DNA of 64,000 bases from Timema cristinae. Taxonomy: Eukaryota > Arthropoda > Insecta > Phasmatodea > Timematidae. Below are positions 46,200-56,173 of this stretch, piece after piece (position 1 is the first letter of the stretch; every line of letters starts with the position of its first letter). The DNA is taken from the NCBI GenBank assembly GCA_039000515.1, contig JBCFYV010000100.1:37665956-37729955 (forward strand). Reading direction: 5' to 3'. Position numbers and translations under genes: made by a program. The notes under the pieces were generated by a model that did not search any database, was not told the origin of the DNA, and saw only the letters and a list, made by a program, of their open reading frames with translations.

Positions 46200-46352
46200 A
46201 TTACTTACTCTATGACATTAGGAATTAGAAAAGTTCATTGCCACACTTATAAAAGTACGCCATCCATCCCTATCTTGAGATTCTTCTATCCAGTCCCACC
46301 CTATCTTCTTAAAGTTCATTCTAATGTTAACCTCCCATCTGCGTCTAGGAGT
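46200..46352 (-). pseudogene. LINE 3' relic, minus strand, short
   Basis: TTATAAAAGTACGCCATCC, TCCCTATCTTGAGATTCTTC and TCCCATCTGCGTCTAGGAG match other LINE 3' relics in the window. Ends abruptly. Confidence 0.6.
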
Positions 46353-46504
46353 CGGTTTCATTGTCAGACTTGGTACGCCTCAAGTGCGGCGCTATACTAA
46401 ATACAGGTTGACACCTACCTAGACCAGAATGAAATGGGACGGTTTTATTTCAGACTTAGTACCCATATGAAACTGGCCCATTCCATTCTGATCTAGGTAG
46501 GTGT
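46353..46504. repeat. Short inverted repeat, about 110 bp
   Basis: CACCTACCTAGACCAGAATG (about 46412) is inverted as CATTCTGATCTAGGTAGGTG (about 46483) around a short loop. Possible small MITE; no target duplication seen. Confidence 0.6.
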
Positions 46505-46738
46505 AGTCAATATTTGTTATGAGCATATTAAAATAAGTCGATGATCAACTTTTTTAATTAAAAAGTTGTCATACAATTTTAGGACACTATTGATATGTAT
46601 TTAATAACTGTTTATCATATTGGGGAGATAATTAAACTCCTTGTTTCTACAGAGAAATATTCGTTTTTTTTTTTTTTTGCTATATAAAAAGCAAAAATAC
46701 TGTCCTTAACTTGAAACCCCTACAATCTCACCTTAATA
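46505..46738. mobile_element. TTAA-type palindromic MITE, partial
   Basis: Central and right part of the second subfamily: CAACTTTTTTAATTAAAAAG, GATAATTAAACTCCTTGTTT and AATCTCACCTTAA (TTAA 46733-46736 region). Left arm missing. Confidence 0.65.
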
Positions 46739-47246
46739 AGGTCAAGTTATTTCAGATATTGAGAAGATATATTAACAGAGTTCTGTGATATCTCGGTCAA
46801 CAATAATAATAATAATAATGGGAAGGTTACTAAATAAGTTGCTATAAGTGTGTTATTCAAGTTATATGGATGTTACCAATGTATAGAGAATAGAGGTGTT
46901 GCCACTTGAAGGAACTGGATTATGTAATTGCTTACGTCACCCAGAAAACATTGGTTATATTTTAATACAAAAACACCCACATATACATATTTAAAAAATA
47001 TATTTATGGTAATTACGTTAATTGGACATCAGTGTGGATTTTAAAGGTATACTTATTATTTAAAGCTCCAAAATGTGTCTTGACTTTTAATAATTTAGTT
47101 TGTCTTCCAAATAGCTTTGTGTATTAACGTGCTGGCTTATGTACTGAGTGACGTCACAAGCTCAACTAATCGGATGTATTTATCTTTCTGGCTCTACCTT
47201 TTATTATCTTTATATTACATTTGAAGTTTTTTGTTTTGTTTTTTAC
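46739..47246. other. AT-rich stretch without features
   Basis: AAT microsatellite at 46802-46819. Nothing else recognised. Confidence 0.45.
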
Positions 47247-47286
47247 TTAGCACCACGTCTTACTACCCATTCGAGTTATACCTTAC
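47247..47286 (-). mobile_element. SINE 3'-end fragment, minus strand
   Basis: AGCACCACGTCTTACTACCC followed by ATTCGAGTTATA, the shared SINE tail only, an extreme 5' truncation. Confidence 0.75.
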
Positions 47287-47866
47287 ATTTGATGTTATCA
47301 TGGATTTTTGTTATTATTATATTATATTATATTATTATTATTAAGAATGATACGTAGTATAAATATTGAGAAAAGCTGCTAAGACCTAGAATTAAATTTC
47401 CTTCTAAAATAGAACCAGATTTTCAACTGCTCTGCCGCCAGTCTTATTTTCTCCAACTATTGGGTCAAGGTTTTTTTTTTACTAGCGTTCAACCTCAAAC
47501 GTGCAATTCAATCATGCCCACGGGTGTAAGCCAAATTCAGAAGTATAGACACAGCCAGTGCCCTGAAATGGTAGGTTGTACCTCCAGTTAGTTGCGTTTT
47601 ATGTCCGCGTGCAGCGCTGTTTCACAGAGCCGGCAGGGTAGAAGAGTTTATAAAGTGGCCGTACTTGATAGCAAACCCTTACGACAGTAGGTAGGCCCAG
47701 GAGGCTTAGAAGGTACCAGGGTCGCAGGATATCAAAGGAGGTAGGACGAGGGCCTAGGATATACCATGCGGCTTTGAATTGGAGAGTCATTATCTAAAAA
47801 CAGGGTTATATCATAACACTTATATAAACTTAAATAAATTAGAACCACATATTAAGTTATTCTTTT
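47287..47866. other. Unexplained stretch, GC-richer at 47560-47790
   Basis: A minus frame (47599-47790) with FKAAWYILGPRPTSFDIL is more protein-like than its surroundings but unrecognised. It could be an exon fragment or an old LINE piece. Confidence 0.3.
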
Positions 47867-48108
47867 TCTACTGAGTCTGAGTAACCGTTCAGCTTAAAAG
47901 AATATATAGATTACGCTAGTGTATATGTGATGGGTAAGGTAGAAGTGTTAAAATGTACCGGCATTTGCATGGAAGGATGGTGGAAGGCAATTTAGGTAAA
48001 AGCTACTCCTGGCACAACCAGTCAGGATTCTAACCCGGTTATCCCTGTCTCCGGTAATCTAGCCCAACACGAGAGTGACGCGTTAGACCATGCGACCACC
48101 GGTTTTGG
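47867..48108 (-). mobile_element. SINE family C, minus strand
   Basis: Body GTACCGGCATTTGCATGGAA and head CAACCAGTCAGGATTCTAAC, ACACGAGAGTGACGCGTTAG, ACCATGCGACCACCGG. The tail is degraded (GAGTAACCGTTCAGCTTA). Confidence 0.8.
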
Positions 48109-48111
48109 CTG

Positions 48112-48114
<3 letters not shown>

Positions 48115-48140
<26 letters not shown>
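48115..48140. repeat. Poly-T run
   Basis: About 27 T, lying between two reversed SINE C copies; it is the 3' A-tail (reversed) of the right-hand copy. Confidence 0.9.
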
Positions 48141-48142
<2 letters not shown>

Positions 48143-48372
48143 ACCACTTATTACTATCTGTCAGGGCTACTCACAGTTCTACTTTAATAGGATAGAGGTG
48201 AAGAAGATATAATTTAAAGAAAATATACTCACATTCGCGTGGACTGAGAGCGGGAAATCATCTAGAAGAAGAATAACTTGTTACACCTGACCAGAATTTG
48301 AACGCTTACCTCCAAACCACCAATAAGTCAGACTAGAGAGGACTGAAGCCTTTGTATGTGTGTCCACCAGTA
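48141..48372 (-). mobile_element. SINE family C, minus strand
   Basis: Starts GCACCACTTATTACTATCTG, body AGAAAATATACTCACATTCG and head ACCTGACCAGAATTTGAACG. Diverged, with weak end (ACTGAAGCCTTTGTATG). Confidence 0.65.
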
Positions 48373-48407
48373 CGTGTCATAAATGGTTATTTATACCTTT
48401 ATTTACT

Positions 48408-48714
48408 CTTTGTGTGGTGGTCTAAGGGCAAGGTGTCTGACTTCTGTGCTGGGGGTCCAGGGTTCAATCCTCGGTCGGGCACAGATCTATCGATTGTCAA
48501 ACCCTTCCTTCACCTCTGACAAGACGTGTATTAATCACAACTTGTGAATGTGTGGAATGCCAGGCATCTATCGTGGTTCGGATCCCACGTTAAACTGTAG
48601 GTCCTCCATTACATCTCACCATCACCCTACCATTCACATATTAGCGTAAGTGCGTATAACCCGAACGGGTAGTAAGACGCGGTGCTAATAATAATAATAA
48701 TAATAATAATAATA
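48408..48714 (+). mobile_element. SINE family A, plus strand
   Basis: Head GTGGTGGTCTAAGGGCAAGG, B box GGGTTCAATCCTCGG, the ACGTGTATTAATCACAA body insertion, hairpin ACCCGAACGGGT and a long TAA tail. Confidence 0.9.
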
Positions 48715-49107
48715 CATTAAATGTGTATATTCATGTCAAACTCAATATAGACATATTTTATAGGTCTAAATTGACAAATAAGAATTTAATAGAAATGTGT
48801 TAACCTGAAGGATGTGCAACCATTATTGAAACTAAAACAATTTTTACCGGGAGTCGAAAAGGTCGCCCTACTCCCCCTTCCACCCCCAAACACATCCTTG
48901 GAACCACACTGGGCCTATAGGGTGAAATTGGAACAAATAATGTTGTCTATACTGAAGTTTTCTCAAACACTTTGTAATTATGAATGTAATGTATGCTATC
49001 AATTTTCCATTTTTAAATAAAGTTTCTTTAAAACTAACTAAAACCCAAAAAGACGTAAATTTTATTCATTTGAAATTTTTAATATTCAGACTTTTTTTAT
49101 TTTATTT
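48715..49107. other. Stretch without recognised features
   Basis: A plus frame at 48814-49020 contains a proline-rich patch but no recognised motif. Confidence 0.35.
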
Positions 49108-49170
49108 TTTTAGCACCACATCTTACTACCCGTTCGAGTTATATGCCTATGTATTAATTACTCCAATGGG
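49108..49170 (-). mobile_element. SINE 3' fragment, minus strand, interrupted
   Basis: TAGCACCACATCTTACTACC and CGTTCGAGTTATATGCC are the reversed shared tail; the body is cut off by the SINE that starts at 49171. Confidence 0.75.
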
Positions 49171-49420
49171 AAGCGCCTCAGTGGTGTAGTTAGTTAACGC
49201 CCTAGTTTCGTGTTGAGCTAGACTGTCGAGAACGGGCAGATCGAGGTTTGAAACTCGCTCGGGTGAACTGGGGGTGATTTTTCCTCAATGGTTTTCCAAT
49301 TTCCCTCCACACCAATGGGGATCATTTCTTCTATATTCAACCTTCCCAATTCCTAACCCATTAGTGTAAAAATGAATTCTTAAGCGTATAACCCGTATGG
49401 GTAGTAAGACTGTGTTAAGT
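49171..49420 (+). mobile_element. SINE family B, plus strand
   Basis: Head GCCTCAGTGGTGTAGTTAGT, B-box-like GAGGTTTGAAACTCGC, body CCTTCCCAATTCCTAACCCA and tail ATAACCCGTATGGGTAGTAA (hairpin ACCCGTATGGGT). Confidence 0.85.
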
Positions 49421-49604
49421 ATCATTACTCGTTTTGTTTAGGGATTGGGAAGGCTTTAATTTAGAAGTGTAGCCGTACTTGCGTGGAGGAAGAATGGAAA
49501 ACCATCATCAGTGCACCTGACTGGTATCAAACCCCGATCTCCCCGTCCTTGAAAATCTAGTCTAACACGAGTAGTACGTTAGACCATGTGCTACCGAAGC
49601 GGTT
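49421..49604 (-). mobile_element. SINE family C, minus strand, tail to tail with the previous SINE
   Basis: AGGGATTGGGAAGGCTTTAA, GCACCTGACTGGTATCAAAC and TAGTACGTTAGACCATGTGC; it lacks its own tail and abuts the 3' end of the family B copy. It may be the rest of the SINE split at 49170. Confidence 0.8.
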
Positions 49605-49991
49605 CTATACTCTTTATTTAAATAATAGTATATTTTCCTATTTTTAACTAAGTATTGCTCAAATTTTCGGACATGTTTGTTAGTGTATATTAATACTTTG
49701 GTCATAGTAGTTTACAACTTACACTATAGAGTTTATATAGGCAGTGTCAATTTTGACAACTGCAAGATACAGTTACAAACCAATTTTCAAAGGACTAACC
49801 TTAACTTATATAAAAAAAACTCCTACTATACCTTGATTTTCTCATGAATGATCATTTAAAGGAGCTTTTAGAAAATAAAAACTTGTTTGCGGTCAACATT
49901 GATAACATATTACTATTTTTGGGGTAATGATAATATATATTAAAAGTGACAGGACAGATCACATTATTTAATGTATGAATACCTTAAAGTA
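49605..49991. repeat. AT-rich stretch with reversed family G copy
   Basis: 49925-49975 (AAAAGTGACAGGACAGATCA) is a reversed family G fragment. 49740-49790 holds a related GTCAATTTTGACAACTG motif. No gene. Confidence 0.5.
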
Positions 49992-50151
49992 CAGTAGCCT
50001 CATGGCATCTTTGGTGCTGATTGACAGCTGCTAAACACATGTTTTTGCAGATAATATGGTTCAGCGTAGGGATTTATAATTTGGTCTGGTAACTTTCAAA
50101 ACCGTCAGCTGTGAGCTGTCAGTCAGTACCAAAGAAGCCATGGGGCTATTA
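49992..50151 (-). mobile_element. Tc1/mariner-type MITE, second copy
   Basis: Ends CAGTAGCCTCATGGCATCTT and (reversed) TAATAGCCCCATGGCTTCTT, with interior (GGTCTGGTAACTTTC) the reverse of the copy at 11644-11871. It is shorter by about 70 bp. Confidence 0.85.
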
Positions 50152-50189
50152 TAAATCTAGTAGATTTTCCTATGGCATAGTATTTTGTG

Positions 50190-50345
50190 GATCGACGTTT
50201 ACGTATTTGTCATTTAGTGTGATATGCAGCTGTCACTTTTGATAAATATTATAAATACCTAATCAATAATAATATATTACAATGCCATCAATTTTGATAT
50301 AAAAACCTAGATTGTATTTTCTAAAAGGTATTTCCTGTAAAAAAC
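50190..50345 (+). repeat. Family G copy
   Basis: ATATGCAGCTGTCACTTTTG, ATAAATACCTAATCAATAAT and TTCTAAAAGGTATTTCCTG match the other copies. Confidence 0.65.
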
Positions 50346-50738
50346 TTTTATTTTGACAACTCTAAATTATATTTTTGTGTAGGTTTTAAAATGTCCCTCC
50401 TATAACGAATCCAAATACAATCGAAATAGAAAAAGAAATTGTGATCAATCCTCCGGATGATCCCAACATCCAATCCAACATCCAACTAGACTTCGCACTC
50501 CGAAAGGACTTAGCTTTGGGCTCAGCTGTGGTGAAGCCTAGAACTTCTGCCCTTTGATGTGGCCGTACACCCTTGGAGGGATAAACCTTGCTTTGATCAA
50601 TGAATCATTACACCTGGGGATGATCGAACTGAGGGCCTCAAGAGAGGTGGATGGAGACGAGGGTCTGGAACAAGTGTTCAGTGGTGGTGAGCACAGGTTA
50701 AATCCGTCATTGTCATCGAAAGTTCCTTTTTTTTTTGT
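50346..50738. other. GC-balanced unique stretch, possibly coding remnant
   Basis: 50440-50720 is less AT-rich and carries open frames on both strands (plus RVGGINLALINESLHLGMIE-like and GDEGLEQVFSGGEHRLNPS; minus 50538-50747). No family recognised. The plus frame runs into the following SINE. Confidence 0.3.
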
Positions 50739-50983
50739 TAGTACCACGTCTTACTACCCGTTCGGGTTATACGCTTTAAGTACTAATTACACTCATGGAT
50801 TAGGAGTTGTGAAGGTTTAATTAGAGGAAGTGAACCCGCATTTGCGTGGAGGGAAAGTGTAAAACCATTTAGGAAAAAACCCTCCCAGTTCACCCGACCG
50901 AGATTCGAACCTCGATCTTCTCGTCCTCAGCAGTCTAGCTCAACACGACAAGCGCGTTAGCCAACTACGCCACTGAGGTGGGT
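50739..50983 (-). mobile_element. SINE family B, minus strand, first of a chain
   Basis: GTACCACGTCTTACTACCCG, hairpin ACCCGTTCGGGT, body TGAACCCGCATTTGCGTGGA and head ACCGAGATTCGAACCTCG, GCCAACTACGCCACTGAGG. Complete copy. Confidence 0.9.
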
Positions 50984-51135
50984 AATTTAAATGAAGTGAA
51001 CCCTCATTTTCATGGAGGGAGATTGGAAAACCATTTAGAAAAATCACCCCTAGTTCACCTGACCGAGATTTAAAACCTCGATCTCCCCGTCCTTGACAGT
51101 CAATCTCAACACGCAACTACGCCAACGAGGTGGGT
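50984..51135 (-). mobile_element. SINE family B, minus strand, tailless unit of a chain
   Basis: Joins the previous head at GTGGGTAATTT and starts mid-body (AAATGAAGTGAACCCTCATT), then CCGAGATTTAAAACCTCG and CAACTACGCCAACGAGGTGG. Tail and hairpin absent. Confidence 0.85.
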
Positions 51136-51316
51136 ATGAAGAAGGTTGAACTCAAAGGAAATATACCCACATTTGCATGGAAGGAAAGTGAAAAACAATT
51201 TTTAATAAACCACACTCAGTAAAACTGACCTGGATTCGAACCTATGTCACCCTGTCATCGGCAGTCTAGTATACCACTAGAGTGACGCCTTAGATTATAT
51301 GGCCACTGAAGCAGGT
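51136..51316 (-). mobile_element. SINE family C, minus strand, tailless unit of a chain
   Basis: Starts at GTATGAAGAAGGTTGAAC mid-body and ends GCCTTAGATTATATGGCCAC, TGAAGCAGG. Tail absent. Confidence 0.85.
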
Positions 51317-51465
51317 ATGATAAAGGTAGAATTTAGAGCCATTGAAGGGAGAGTGGAAAATGAGTTATACTAAAACGACCTCAGTACACTTGATCTAGAT
51401 TCTAACCACGTTATTCCCATCATCTGCGGTCCAGTATATTGCGAGTGTGACACCTTAAATGTTTA
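51317..51465 (-). mobile_element. SINE family C, minus strand, tailless unit of a chain
   Basis: Starts GTATGATAAAGGTAGAATTT, then GACCTCAGTACACTTGATCT and ATTGCGAGTGTGACACCTTA. Degraded. Confidence 0.7.
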
Positions 51466-51594
51466 AAAAAATGCTATTCCTAGATTGATTTAAAAGTGGG
51501 TCAACCACGGGCTGTATACCGGGAGGCAAGTTCCTTTTTGAAACGTAATTAATGTTCGTACGAATGAGTTCCTTCTTATCTCCCTTCCCCCCTG

Positions 51595-51815
51595 TTTAAT
51601 CATCTTACTATCCGTCTAGGTTAGCTGCAAATTTACATTAAATGAGGTAAGGTATGAGGTAGGTATGATTTCAGAGGAAATTTCCTCTCATTTTCGTGGA
51701 GAAAGAAACCAATTCAGAAGATAAAAAGTTAGTACACCTATTAGAGATTATTCCCCCGTAATTGGCAGACCAGTGCAGATGATACTGACACCTTTGTCTG
51801 CATGCCCACTGATAT
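51595..51815 (-). mobile_element. SINE family C, minus strand
   Basis: TTAATCATCTTACTATCCGT, CTAGGTTAGC, TCTCATTTTCGTGGAGAAAG and GATACTGACACCTTTGTCTG; weak similarity but correct order. Confidence 0.6.
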
Positions 51816-51930
51816 AGTTCTTGCTTGATTGTTAAAAAAACAACACATCTGCACTCTTATATCTCTTTCCAGAAACGTGGCATACTTTAACCTCACATGC
51901 GGCGGGATTTTAATAACTTAAAGGTGGGTG

Positions 51931-51931
51931 A

Positions 51932-51983
<52 letters not shown>
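51931..51983. repeat. (GT/TA)n microsatellite
   Basis: GTGTGTGT followed by about 40 bp of TA, abutting the 86-bp satellite. Confidence 0.9.
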
Positions 51984-51985
<2 letters not shown>

Positions 51986-52510
51986 GTAATGTAGTAGACG
52001 TGGTTAATAAGCCTACCTCGATAGTCTGTATACCTTGGACCAGCACAGCTTCAAACATCAGTAATTGCTAGGTCATGCAGTAGACGTGGTTAATAAGCCT
52101 ACCTCAATAGTCTGTATACCCTGGACCAGCACAGCTGCAAACATCAGTAATAGCTAAGTCATGTAGTAGACGTGGTTAAAAACCTACCTCAATAGTCTGT
52201 ATACCCTGGACCAGCACAGCTGCAAACATCAGTAATTAGCTAGGTCATGCAGTAGACGTGGTTAAAAGCCTACCTCATAGTCTGTATACCCTGGACCAGC
52301 ACATCTCAAAACATGTCATTGCTAGGTCATGCAGTAGACGCGGTTAATAAGGCTACCTCGATAGTCTGTATACTCTCGACCAGCACAGCTGCAAACATCA
52401 GTAATTGCTAAGTCATGCAGTAGACGTGGTTAATAAACCTACCTTGATAGTCTGTATACTCTGGACAGCACAGCTGCAAACATTGATTGCTACGTCACGT
52501 ACCTGGTCCG
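51984..52510. repeat. 86-bp tandem satellite, six units
   Basis: TAGACGTGGTT recurs at 51995, 52081, 52167, 52253, 52335 and 52421 (spacing 86, 86, 86, 82, 86). Each unit contains AGTCTGTATACCCTGGACCA and GCACAGCTGCAAACATCAGT. Units are about 90 percent alike by eye. Confidence 0.9.
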
Positions 52511-52909
52511 TTGTAAACTGCACAGCGGGTAACCTCTACGTCATGTAGTAGACTAGGACCGTGATTGATGCCTGTCATAACAACGAACTGGAGAATGGCG
52601 AACTACTACTCTCTAGTAGACTTCTAAACCAATAGGTCTCGTTTACTCCTCCCCTCCCAACCCTTTTTTTATACTTGACCTGTGACCTTTTAGAAAAAAG
52701 AATTTCCTCTTAGAAGGTGTATGAAATATTAATGACAGTGGCACTGGTGTTCGGCGTAAAGTGTTATGGCTTCGTTTCAAAGACTAGGCTGGATTTTTGT
52801 AGAATACAAATTATATTACTTATGGTTGAGTGTTTTTAAACGTAAATTGAACTCTTATTTGAAATAGTGAGTTATAAAAACGTCTCTGGGGGAGGGGGGA
52901 TGGGGAAAA
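52511..52909. other. Satellite flank with 27-bp motif shared with 59937-59963
   Basis: GACCGTGATTGATGCCTGTC with ATAACAA (52557-52583) is nearly identical (25 of 27) to 59937-59963. The rest is unrecognised. Confidence 0.5.
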
Positions 52910-53126
52910 GGGAACCTGCTTCGGTGGCTGCATGGTATAAGGCGTCACTTTCGTGTTAGACTAAACTGCTGATGACATGGAGATCGGGGCTCGAATCCCG
53001 GTCGAGTTTACTGAGGCTGGATTAGTTTTCCTACGACCGTGAATATATTTTCTCTCTACCTATTTTGTTAGTGTAGGGTCTAAATAAGAAAATATCCCGG
53101 AGGGTTCACGCACGAAATTTATAATT
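52910..53126 (+). mobile_element. SINE family C, plus strand
   Basis: CTGCTTCGGTGGCTGCATGG, TATAAGGCGTCACTTTCGTG, GGGGCTCGAATCCCGGTC (B box). The 3' end is degraded (ATATCCCGGAGGGTTCACGC). Confidence 0.8.
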
Positions 53127-53132
53127 TTTTTT

Positions 53133-53366
53133 TTATCGCGGTGTCTTACCACCCGTTCAGGTTATATGCTTATGTGCTAATTACTCTAATGGTTTTAGGG
53201 ATTAGGGGGGTTATATTTATAAGACGTGTACCCGCGTTTGCGTGGTGGGAGGGTGGAAAACCACTATCGGTACATCCGACTGAGACTCTAACCTTGATTT
53301 CCCCGTCATCAACAGGATAATATATTGCGAGAGTAGCGCGTTAAACCACGCGGCCACCGAAGTAGA
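53133..53366 (-). mobile_element. SINE family C, minus strand
   Basis: ATCGCGGTGTCTTACCACCC, hairpin ACCCGTTCAGGT, body ACCCGCGTTTGCGTGGTGGG and head CGTTAAACCACGCGGCCACC. Tail to tail with the previous copy. Confidence 0.85.
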
Positions 53367-53872
53367 CTTAAGATATTAAATCTTTTATTCAACTATGAAA
53401 AATTGTAGAAGTTGAGAGAATATAACTTGATTTTGACTTGAAGGAAGATTTAAAAAAAAGTGTTTAACTAACTTAAATGCTGTCAAGATTCTACCCTTCC
53501 CTTACGGGTCAGAGTCAGACATAAGCTCTTTGCGAACAACTCTTTTAAACGGAGGGCTCTCCAAATAATCGGGGCAGTCATTCATTAGGCGCAACGCTCA
53601 CCAAAACCTCTTAGACGTTAAAATGTCATTAAACTTTGTTGAGGCCTGCTATAAGCAGAGAGTAAGGTTTTTTTTTCACATATAAGTCTCCCTGTTAATT
53701 TCATCTCATCTTACCACGCTAATTTTGTAGAGAATATATTTTACCCTTTTCATCCTTAGCCCTTATATTAAGTGATTCATAAACCTTGTGTTGAACGTAT
53801 GATTATATATCAATTTTTCATAGAAAGGGATCCATCCATATGGAAGCCAAAGAAGAGATCATATCTACTTTG
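53367..53872. other. Unexplained stretch
   Basis: 53460-53620 is GC-balanced (CCTTCCCTTACGGGTCAGAG) with no recognised frame or repeat. Confidence 0.35.
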
Positions 53873-54030
53873 ATGTATCCATACTTAGTCATCTAATCTA
53901 CAACTGTAACTTTTGGTAGATATTATCAATACCTATAAAATAACACCGACAATAAATTAGTGTAGTATCAATATTAGCCGCAAAATAATAATAATTATAT
54001 TTTCTGGACGACTCTTCTTATGAACATACA
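53873..54030 (+). repeat. Family G copy, best preserved
   Basis: TAGATATTATCAATACCTAT, AAAATAACACCGACAATAA and CGACTCTTCTTATGAACATA. Reference copy for the family in this window. Confidence 0.65.
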
Positions 54031-54377
54031 AACATATCTTTTCCGCTGTTAGACGAAGGTCACCCAAAACCGGTTTTAGACGATTTTAAGTTCCTGATAA
54101 TGGTGTATGCACAGAGATAAGTCAATTATATTCAGCAGAGAAATCATCCTCAATCCCAACGGAGAAAAAGATATATCTTTCAAATAACAAGTTAAATAAT
54201 AACTACGTATCGAAATCATTTAATTTATCAGTTAATTAAAATTAAAAATTAATTTCAACTTACTTTATATGATTTAAAATTTGTAACCAATCACTCCCAA
54301 CATTTTTAACAGAATAAAATAAATCATAAATAAATTTAACTTTGGTTTTTACTTTATTGTAACGTTTTAAATTTTTA
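54031..54377. other. AT-rich stretch without features
   Basis: No signal recognised. Confidence 0.4.
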
Positions 54378-54640
54378 TTACCCGCTTTTGTGGTCTAATG
54401 GTCTAGGGCGTAACTCTTGCAATATACTATACTACTTATTACGGGGATAACATGGTTCGAATCCCGGTCGGGTGTACTGAGAGTGTTTTTTTCCTAAATG
54501 CCTGTTCACTCTCCCTCAACACAAATGCTGGTATATTTCCTCTCAATTCAACCTTCCTCGTTCCTAACACAATAATGTAGGCCTAATTAGTATTTATGCG
54601 TGCAACCGGGATGGGTAATAAGACGCGGGACTAAAAAAAC
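54378..54640 (+). mobile_element. SINE family C, plus strand
   Basis: CCCGCTTTTGTGGTCTAATG, B box TGGTTCGAATCCCGGTCG, body CACTCTCCCTCAACACAAAT and tail CAACCGGGATGGGTAATAAG. A small insertion lies in the anticodon-loop region. Confidence 0.85.
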
Positions 54641-55120
54641 TTAATTCATTTTTTCTTTTTTTTTCACATCCAGAAAGTGGGCTCTGTTTGTTTATAAGAG
54701 ATATTTGTCTAGCATGTTATAGAATTCACATGATGTATGTATTCATACGTCAAGTCTTGTGATCTTCAAATGTCATTTGGTTAACTGCTATAGCCCAGTC
54801 AATAGTTTTTTTCCTACAACAAATCATTGAGTTTTTATGTTTGAAAGCGTCACGTAGATCCAGGTTTTGAATTATTTTCTCAGTTTTAGACCTTGGTGCA
54901 CTGCTGCTTGCACCACCATCATGAAAAAAATGGCAATTAAAAATGACTCTTTATCAATATCTCTTTTCCAGCTGGTCCTACAATTAAGGTAGCTCTTATC
55001 AATATTTTAAAAGAGACGACTTCCTACAACCTTTGTCTAAAACTTTCTTATTTTGTTCGAATAAGTTCCACTCTCCAGCGGCATAAAGTGAAGAACATTG
55101 TGTTAATAGGTTTATTATGA
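54641..55120. repeat. AT-rich stretch with family G 5' fragment
   Basis: 54738-54800 (ATTCATACGTCAAGTCTTGT, GATCTTCAAATGTCATTTGG) is the 5' part of family G. No gene. Confidence 0.45.
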
Positions 55121-55475
55121 GGGTGTTAGTGATTGTTGAGATCAGGAGACAATGTGATTGTTGAGGTCAGGAGACGAGATGATTGTTGAGGTCAGGAGAC
55201 TAGGTGATTGTTGAGGTCAGGAGACTAGGTGATTGTTGAGGTCGGGAGACGAGGTGATTGTTGAGGTCGGGAGTCGAGGTGATTGTTGAGGTCGGGAGAC
55301 GAGGTGATTGTTGAGGTCGGGAGACGAGGTGATTGTTGAGGTCGGGAGACGAGGTGATTGTTGAGGTCAGGAGACGAGGTGATTGTTGAGGTCAGGAGAC
55401 GAGATGATTGTTGAGGTCAGGAGACGAGATGATTGTTGAGGTCAGAGACTAAGTGATTGTTGAAGCTAGGAGAAA
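55121..55475. repeat. 25-bp minisatellite, about 13-14 units
   Basis: GATTGTTGAGGTCAGGAGAC plus GAGGT repeats with AG/GG and A/G variants in blocks (central units read GGTCGGGAGACGAGG), suggesting unequal exchange spread of variants. Confidence 0.95.
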
Positions 55476-56096
55476 CAAGTATTAACAATCTCGAATGAGT
55501 TCAATGACAATATGAGAAACTGTTACAAGACATAGGTCATTATTGTTGTACAAAATACATCAACCGCCTATTTCAGGAAAGAACAAATTATGTAGTGCCC
55601 CCAAAATAATGTTGAACATTTAACATAATGTACCTCATTCCGTAACTTTATTTGTTTATTTATTAACTCAAATTTATAGCATTCCAAACAAATATATTAA
55701 TAGTTTGAATAACTAATATCTTAACATTTAACTAAAACTGTCACAAAATCACTTTAAAATTGTTTGTGTACTTTTGGTTACTGTAACAATAAAGATTAAT
55801 ATACGGTAGATGTATTAATATTTCACTTGTAATTAAAACAGATAACTAAATATCTTCAAGTACACAATAATTACAAAGTAAAATTATTTCATTTATGAAA
55901 CCCTTTTTGTTTAAAAGTGTAAAATATTCACTTGTAACTTGTAATTTGTATATTTTTTGTTTTATTAAAAAGGCCCTTCCCCTCATGTCTTGAATTTGTT
56001 CGCTTAAGCCAATAATAAGGTAGTGATTTAAAATAAGCTAATAAAAAATAATCCTTTCCTCAAATACCCACGAATATGGTATCCATCGGGTATATA
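55476..56096. other. AT-rich stretch without features
   Basis: No gene or repeat recognised. Confidence 0.45.
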
Positions 56097-56171
56097 CAGG
56101 TTGGCGCAAAAGTCAGTCTCCCTTTCTATTAGTATTTATTATATGAGGGGAACTGATTTTTGCGCCCCCTG
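56097..56171. mobile_element. 75-bp mariner-type MITE, TA flanked
   Basis: Ends CAGGTTGGCGCAAAAGTCAG and (reversed) CAGGGGGCGCAAAAATCAGT, with TA at 56095-56096 and 56172-56173. GGCGCAAAAGT is typical of mariner-family ends. Only about 33 bp separate the ends. Confidence 0.85.
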
Positions 56172-56173
56172 TA

